Shown piece after piece: positions 48,403 to 51,514 of a stretch of 51,514 nucleotides of DNA. A program made the position numbers and the translations under genes. The notes beneath the pieces were generated by a model, which saw only the letters and a list, made by a program, of their open reading frames with translations, was not told the DNA's origin and searched no databases. Source of the DNA: Methanoculleus sp. SDB (GTDB lineage Archaea; Halobacteriota; Methanomicrobia; Methanomicrobiales; Methanomicrobiaceae). The number at the start of each line of letters is the position of its first letter. Positions within the stretch are counted from its first letter, which is position 1. The stretch lies in NCBI GenBank assembly GCA_001412355.1, contig LKUD01000089.1, positions 1 through 51,514 on the forward strand. The letters run 5' to 3'.

Positions 48403-49179
48403 CTACCGCAGGTACTCGATTACCTTCTGGTGGATGACGGCGTTGGTGGCAACGAGGCACTTGCCCACGGTCACTTCGTTGGGGAAGGTGATAACCCCGC
48501 CGTTCAGATCGCTGACAAGCCCGCCCGCTTCTTCGCACAGCAGCATTCCCGCCGCAGCATCAGTAATCCGCAGGGTGTCCCGCAGATCGATAAACCCGTC
48601 AAGCCTTCCACATGCCACGTAACACAATTCGAGTGCCGAAGCGCCGAAAAGGCGCCACCTGCGTATTTTCTGCCCCAGTTTCAGGACGGTGCCCGGGTTA
48701 AACTTTCTCCCGTAGACGCTGATGGCACTCTCCTCCAGGAGCTTCGTCCGAGATACCCGCACCGTTTGTCCGTTGAGATATGCACCGTGCCCCTTCTCCG
48801 CATAAAACGTCTCCCTGTGACCGAGATCGCGGACAAACCCGCGGGTGACGGTTCCCTCTTCTGCGTAGGCAATGGAGAGTGCGTAAAAAGGAATTCCGGC
48901 AACGGCATTGTAGGTACCGTCGATGGGATCCAGAAACAGCGTGCCGCTCCCGTCCCCGAGCGGGATAGTGCCGCACTCTTCACTGACAAGGGTTCCGCAG
49001 AGGGGGTGGTCCCGGAGATAGGACACGACAATATCCTCAGCGACCTGATCGATCCGCTTCGTGGGGGTTCCGTCCGCTCCCATTTTAACGTACGTGCCGG
49101 ATGCGGGCGTACCTGCCATTCCCGCAATACCGTCTTCAACCAGACGGGCGATCTCCTCACAGGAACGAAGAAAATCCAT
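48403..49179 (-). CDS. Inositol monophosphatase-type phosphatase (FBPase/IMPase/NADP phosphatase)
   Basis: 258 residues from ATG at 49179 (MDFLRSCEE); an ATG at 49200 is possible, but a TATA box near 49216-49226 is too close to it. Metal motifs: SEECGT, LDPIDGTYNAVAGIPFYAL and ITDAAAGMLLCEEAGG. Archaeal members hydrolyse inositol-1-phosphate and fructose-1,6-bisphosphate, and related domains remove the 2'-phosphate of NADP. Co-transcription with NAD kinase favours an NADP(H) phosphatase role in addition to sugar phosphatase activity. Confidence 0.9.
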   Translation of the reverse strand: MDFLRSCEEIARLVEDGIAGMAGTPASGTYVKMGADGTPTKRIDQVAEDIVVSYLRDHPLCGTLVSEECGTIPLGDGSGTLFLDPIDGTYNAVAGIPFYALSIAYAEEGTVTRGFVRDLGHRETFYAEKGHGAYLNGQTVRVSRTKLLEESAISVYGRKFNPGTVLKLGQKIRRWRLFGASALELCYVACGRLDGFIDLRDTLRITDAAAGMLLCEEAGGLVSDLNGGVITFPNEVTVGKCLVATNAVIHQKVIEYLR

Positions 49180-49200
49180 CAGATCCACTCTGCCATACAT

Positions 49201-49257
49201 CCCTTTGGGTTGAATTTATTTAAGTTCATTGAGATATGATATGAGAGACTGATTATT
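49201..49257. promoter_or_regulatory. Shared divergent promoter, IMPase-type gene and aIF5A
   Basis: GAATTTATTTAAGTTC at about 49211-49226 is nearly palindromic and reads as a TATA box in both directions. It is about 35 bases from the aIF5A ATG on the plus strand and 40 from the chosen IMPase ATG on the minus strand. Confidence 0.45.
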
Positions 49258-49641
49258 ATGAAAGAACAGACCGAAGTGGGCAAGCTGAAAGAAGGCAGAT
49301 ATGTGGTTATCGATGATGAACCGTGTAAAATTCTCTCGATCTCGGTTTCAAAACCGGGCAAGCATGGTGCCGCGAAGTCCCGAATGGATGTTGTCGGTAT
49401 TTTTGACGGCATGAAGCGCTCGGTCGTCAATCCCGTATCGGCCAAAGCCTATATTCCCATCGTCGAGCGGCGGAGTGCCCAGGTCATCTCCGTTTCCGGC
49501 ACTACCGTACAGCTGATGGACGTCAAGGATTTCGATATGTTTGAGATGGAAGTATCCGACGACGCGATCGGCGGCATCGAGGCGGGCATGGAAGTGCCGT
49601 ATATCGCATCGATGGGCAGGAAGAAACTTGATCTAAATTAA
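49258..49641 (+). CDS. Translation initiation factor aIF5A (hypusine-containing)
   Basis: 127 residues, normal archaeal length. The hypusine loop SKPGK35HGAAKSR is intact, with Lys35 the modification site. An N-terminal KOW-like barrel is followed by the OB-fold (AYIPIVERRSAQVISVSGTTVQLMDVKDFDMFEMEV). It helps the ribosome through difficult peptide bonds. Modification needs a polyamine donor, and the next gene encodes an agmatinase. A T-run (seven T, 49657-49663) follows the stop and may terminate part of the transcripts. Confidence 0.96.
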   Translation: MKEQTEVGKLKEGRYVVIDDEPCKILSISVSKPGKHGAAKSRMDVVGIFDGMKRSVVNPVSAKAYIPIVERRSAQVISVSGTTVQLMDVKDFDMFEMEVSDDAIGGIEAGMEVPYIASMGRKKLDLN

Positions 49642-49663
49642 TGCGTCACCCCATACTTTTTTT

Positions 49664-50518
49664 ATGCACTCTTTTTCACGCCGCCATTTCGCCGATGCCG
49701 ATGCCTCCTATGGTGACGCCCGGTACGTACTCTTCGGAGTCCCCTACGACGGCACCACCTCTTTCCGTTCCGGAACCCGCGACGGTCCGGCGGCAATACG
49801 GGAGGCATCCCTCAATTTTGAGTCGTATCTTATCGATTACGATCTTGACCTTGCCGATGTGCCCGTCTGTGATGCGGGTGACATCGAACCCTTTTCGCTT
49901 CCCGATGCGGTCGCGTCACAGGTGGAGCAGGCCGTTCGGGATATATGCCACGATGGAAAGATACCCGTCATGATCGGCGGGGAGCATAGCATTACACCGG
50001 GTGCCGTCCGTGCAGTTGCCCCCGAATGGTATGTCGTCTGCGATGCGCATCTGGATCTTCGCACTGAATTCGGGGGAACCCGGGATAACCATGCATGCTC
50101 CTGCCGCCGTGTGTATGACGGCGGGGTGACGAATATCGTTATCGTCGGTGCACGGAGCGGTACCCGCGAGGAGTATGCATTCGCACATAACCTGCACCTC
50201 TACACCGCGGATGAGATCCGGGCACGGGGGATGGGTGAGGTTGTGCGTGAGATTGCCACGATTATCGGGAACGGCCGGACCTACATCTCCATCGATGCGG
50301 ATGCCCTCGACTGCTGTGCAACCCCGGGCCTCGGAACGCCCGAACCCTTCGGTCTTTCCCCATGGGATCTTCGCGACCTTGTTCGCGGACTGGCACCGTC
50401 CGTTGCAGGATTCGATTACGTTGAGGTCTGCCCCTGTGATGCGGGCCAGACCGCCGCCGTCGCTGCCCGTATTATCAGGGATTTCATAGGGTGCCACGCC
50501 AGGCCCAAACAGGAGTAA
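49664..50518 (+). CDS. speB: Agmatinase-type ureohydrolase SpeB
   Basis: 284 residues. Manganese-site motifs: GGEH108S, D127AH129LD131LR and ISID211AD213ALD216. The Pro that usually follows the last Asp is replaced by Cys (DCCATPGLGTPEP), and several extra cysteines lie nearby (NHACSCRRV). GLSPWDLRDLVRGLA is standard. It hydrolyses agmatine to putrescine and urea. CTAAATTAAT about 26 bases upstream would allow a separate leaderless transcript, and otherwise it is read through from aIF5A 22 bases before. The pairing points to polyamine supply for hypusination. Confidence 0.92.
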   Translation: MHSFSRRHFADADASYGDARYVLFGVPYDGTTSFRSGTRDGPAAIREASLNFESYLIDYDLDLADVPVCDAGDIEPFSLPDAVASQVEQAVRDICHDGKIPVMIGGEHSITPGAVRAVAPEWYVVCDAHLDLRTEFGGTRDNHACSCRRVYDGGVTNIVIVGARSGTREEYAFAHNLHLYTADEIRARGMGEVVREIATIIGNGRTYISIDADALDCCATPGLGTPEPFGLSPWDLRDLVRGLAPSVAGFDYVEVCPCDAGQTAAVAARIIRDFIGCHARPKQE

Positions 50519-50602
50519 CATTATTTATAGTGTGCTCCGCACGGGGGGATCCTCCCCACCCTCGTCATGGCCGCAGGAGTCGGGGCGGAAAAAAGCCGGC
50601 CT

Positions 50603-51262
50603 TCAGGAAACGTACCGTGTCGGAACCTTGATTTCCATGCTGTAGGACTCAACGAAGCGGGTCGTGATAATAAAATAATAGCTCCGTTCGCCTTCGTAGA
50701 ATTTTTCGATCCACGGTCGCGGATCGTTCTCGCTCCATGTCCGCGAATCAAGGACTCCGGGGTTGATGATACGCACGAAACGGTTGGGATCGCTCACGTC
50801 CATGACCTGAATGTTGATGGTCGGGAAGACATATCCCGGATCGGTCATCCCTGTAACCGTATAATACAGTTCCCAGTACGGGAAGGGGATGGTGATAATT
50901 TCGGTTGTCCCGCTCCACTTTCCGTCGATGGTTGCATATGTCGTGAGATCGAGGTTGTCCCGGGGTACCTGTGCCGGGATGCCTGCTGTCGGCTGTGGTT
51001 CTGCCATCTCCACGTGATAGGTCGCCGGATTAACGAAACTGACATCGCGAACCGTTCCGTCCCAGAGGGGTGTCGGTGTAGGCTCCGGTGTCGGTGGCCC
51101 GGCGATCGGCGTCGCTTTCGGTGTGGGAATGAATTCCTCTTCCGTACCGGAGCCCGGGAAAAATGCGGCGCCTTCACCCTGCAACGCCGGTTTTATTATC
51201 AGGGCGACAATCAGTACGAGCCCTATGGCTGCCACGACCGCAAGGAGATCCCGTTTCTCCAT
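50603..51262 (-). CDS. Membrane-anchored extracytoplasmic protein with Pro/Thr-rich linker
   Basis: 219 residues. Residues 7-27 form one membrane helix (LLAVVAAIGLVLIVALII). A Pro/Thr-rich linker follows (about 45-65, PTPKATPIAGPPTPEPTPTP), typical of archaeal surface proteins and probably glycosylated. The C-terminal 150 residues are beta-rich with many aromatic residues (PFPYWELYYTVTGMTDPGYVFPTINIQVMDVSDPNRFVRII). It matches no family I recognise, though similar proteins occur near archaellum genes in Methanomicrobiales. It is divergent from the archaellin gene. Confidence 0.75.
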   Translation of the reverse strand: MEKRDLLAVVAAIGLVLIVALIIKPALQGEGAAFFPGSGTEEEFIPTPKATPIAGPPTPEPTPTPLWDGTVRDVSFVNPATYHVEMAEPQPTAGIPAQVPRDNLDLTTYATIDGKWSGTTEIITIPFPYWELYYTVTGMTDPGYVFPTINIQVMDVSDPNRFVRIINPGVLDSRTWSENDPRPWIEKFYEGERSYYFIITTRFVESYSMEIKVPTRYVS

Positions 51263-51344
51263 ACGGAATCTTTATGCCAGATCATATTTGAATATTCGTA
51301 TTGTACATCAACGCTGTTAATCAGTAGCGATAAAAAATTGAGAT

Positions 51345-51420
51345 AACTATATATATTATCACTGGCTCATATCTACGTAATGAATATTGGAGGGATCCGG
51401 TATTCATCTTTATGGAGGCA
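51345..51420 (+). promoter_or_regulatory. Archaellin promoter and ribosome-binding site
   Basis: ACTATATATATTATC at about 51347-51360 is a strong TATA box, predicting a start near 51380 and a leader of roughly 45 bases. GGAGG at 51414-51418 lies seven bases before the ATG at 51426. A proper leader with a strong site is what a highly expressed structural gene would use. Confidence 0.6.
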
Positions 51421-51425
51421 TTGCA

Positions 51426-51514
51426 ATGCGAAAATTGATGAACAAAGATGAAGCATTCACCGGCCTTGAAGCCGCCATCGTACTGATCGCCTTTGTGGTG
51501 GTCGCGGCGGTCTT
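51426..51514 (+). CDS. Archaellin (archaeal flagellin), N-terminal fragment cut by window
   Basis: The first 29 codons read MRKLMNKDEAFTG then LEAAIVLIAFVVVAAV. That is the class III (type IV pilin-like) signal peptide of archaellins: a short basic leader ending in Gly, cleaved by FlaK/ArlK, then the hydrophobic helix that packs in the filament core. The gene continues beyond the window. Confidence 0.9.
   Translation, partial: MRKLMNKDEAFTGLEAAIVLIAFVVVAAV

Noticed and set aside
1-51514. CRISPR arrays, insertion sequences, prophage or integrated elements
   Set aside because: No regularly spaced repeats, transposase or integrase motifs, or direct-repeat-flanked tRNA were seen; the single tRNA-Leu shows no duplicated 3' end nearby.

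Overview
This 51.5 kb window is chromosomal DNA of a hydrogenotrophic methanogenic archaeon, most likely of the order Methanomicrobiales. The evidence is genes for methanopterin, coenzyme F420, formylmethanofuran dehydrogenase and an Eha-type energy-converting hydrogenase, a methanogenesis-marker protein, and general archaeal genes (20S proteasome beta subunit, aCPSF1/FttA, aIF5A, Sec61-beta, archaellin). Archaeal TATA boxes precede many genes, and several starts look leaderless. I see no phage, transposon or CRISPR array. Most of the window is compact core genome with ATGA or TGATG overlaps between co-transcribed genes.

Layout. 1-4.6 kb (minus): a truncated secreted beta-propeller protein, then a BtuC/BtuD-type importer with a TIM-barrel protein that could be a cobamide-remodelling enzyme. 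4.6-4.9 kb: a gap holding a candidate small RNA. 4.9-7.6 kb (minus): livF and livG without permease genes, and a KamA-family radical SAM protein. 7.7-11.1 kb (minus): a DrrAB-like ABC exporter, then a fusion of chorismate lyase with beta-RFAP-type synthase, two consecutive steps of methanopterin synthesis. 11.3-14.0 kb (plus): an RND exporter coupled to a nucleoside deaminase. 14.1-18.0 kb (minus): a possible small protein, then psmB - aCPSF1 - MFS transporter. 18.1-22.4 kb: CBS and UspA proteins, an amidohydrolase divergent from Sec61-beta, cofE, an FmdE-like protein and a zinc ribbon.

The centrepiece (22.4-33.5 kb, minus) is one long, tightly overlapping gene run. It holds about twelve membrane and soluble subunits of an Eha hydrogenase (B to O), a four-cluster polyferredoxin, formylmethanofuran dehydrogenase fwdD-B-A-C, and a 50-residue double zinc-ribbon protein. 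The hydrogenase uses ion-motive force to reduce ferredoxin with H2. Formylmethanofuran dehydrogenase spends reduced ferredoxin in the first step of CO2 reduction. The order suggests that this run makes one functional module.

33.9-43.5 kb: two PerM/AI-2E-type membrane proteins flank a tRNA-Leu, a cooS-cooC pair (CO dehydrogenase and its nickel-insertion ATPase) and the divergent marker-14 gene. A Na/phosphate cotransporter-type protein and an atypical SpeD-like protein follow. 43.5-49.2 kb: an ACT - homoserine dehydrogenase - HTH/TiaS-like operon, a hydrogenase-maturation protease, a DUF169 protein, and adjacent NAD kinase and inositol-monophosphatase-type genes. 49.3-51.5 kb: aIF5A with agmatinase (polyamine and hypusine context), a membrane-anchored protein, and the first 30 codons of an archaellin.

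All calls rest on reading the sequence and remembered family features. No database search was run.
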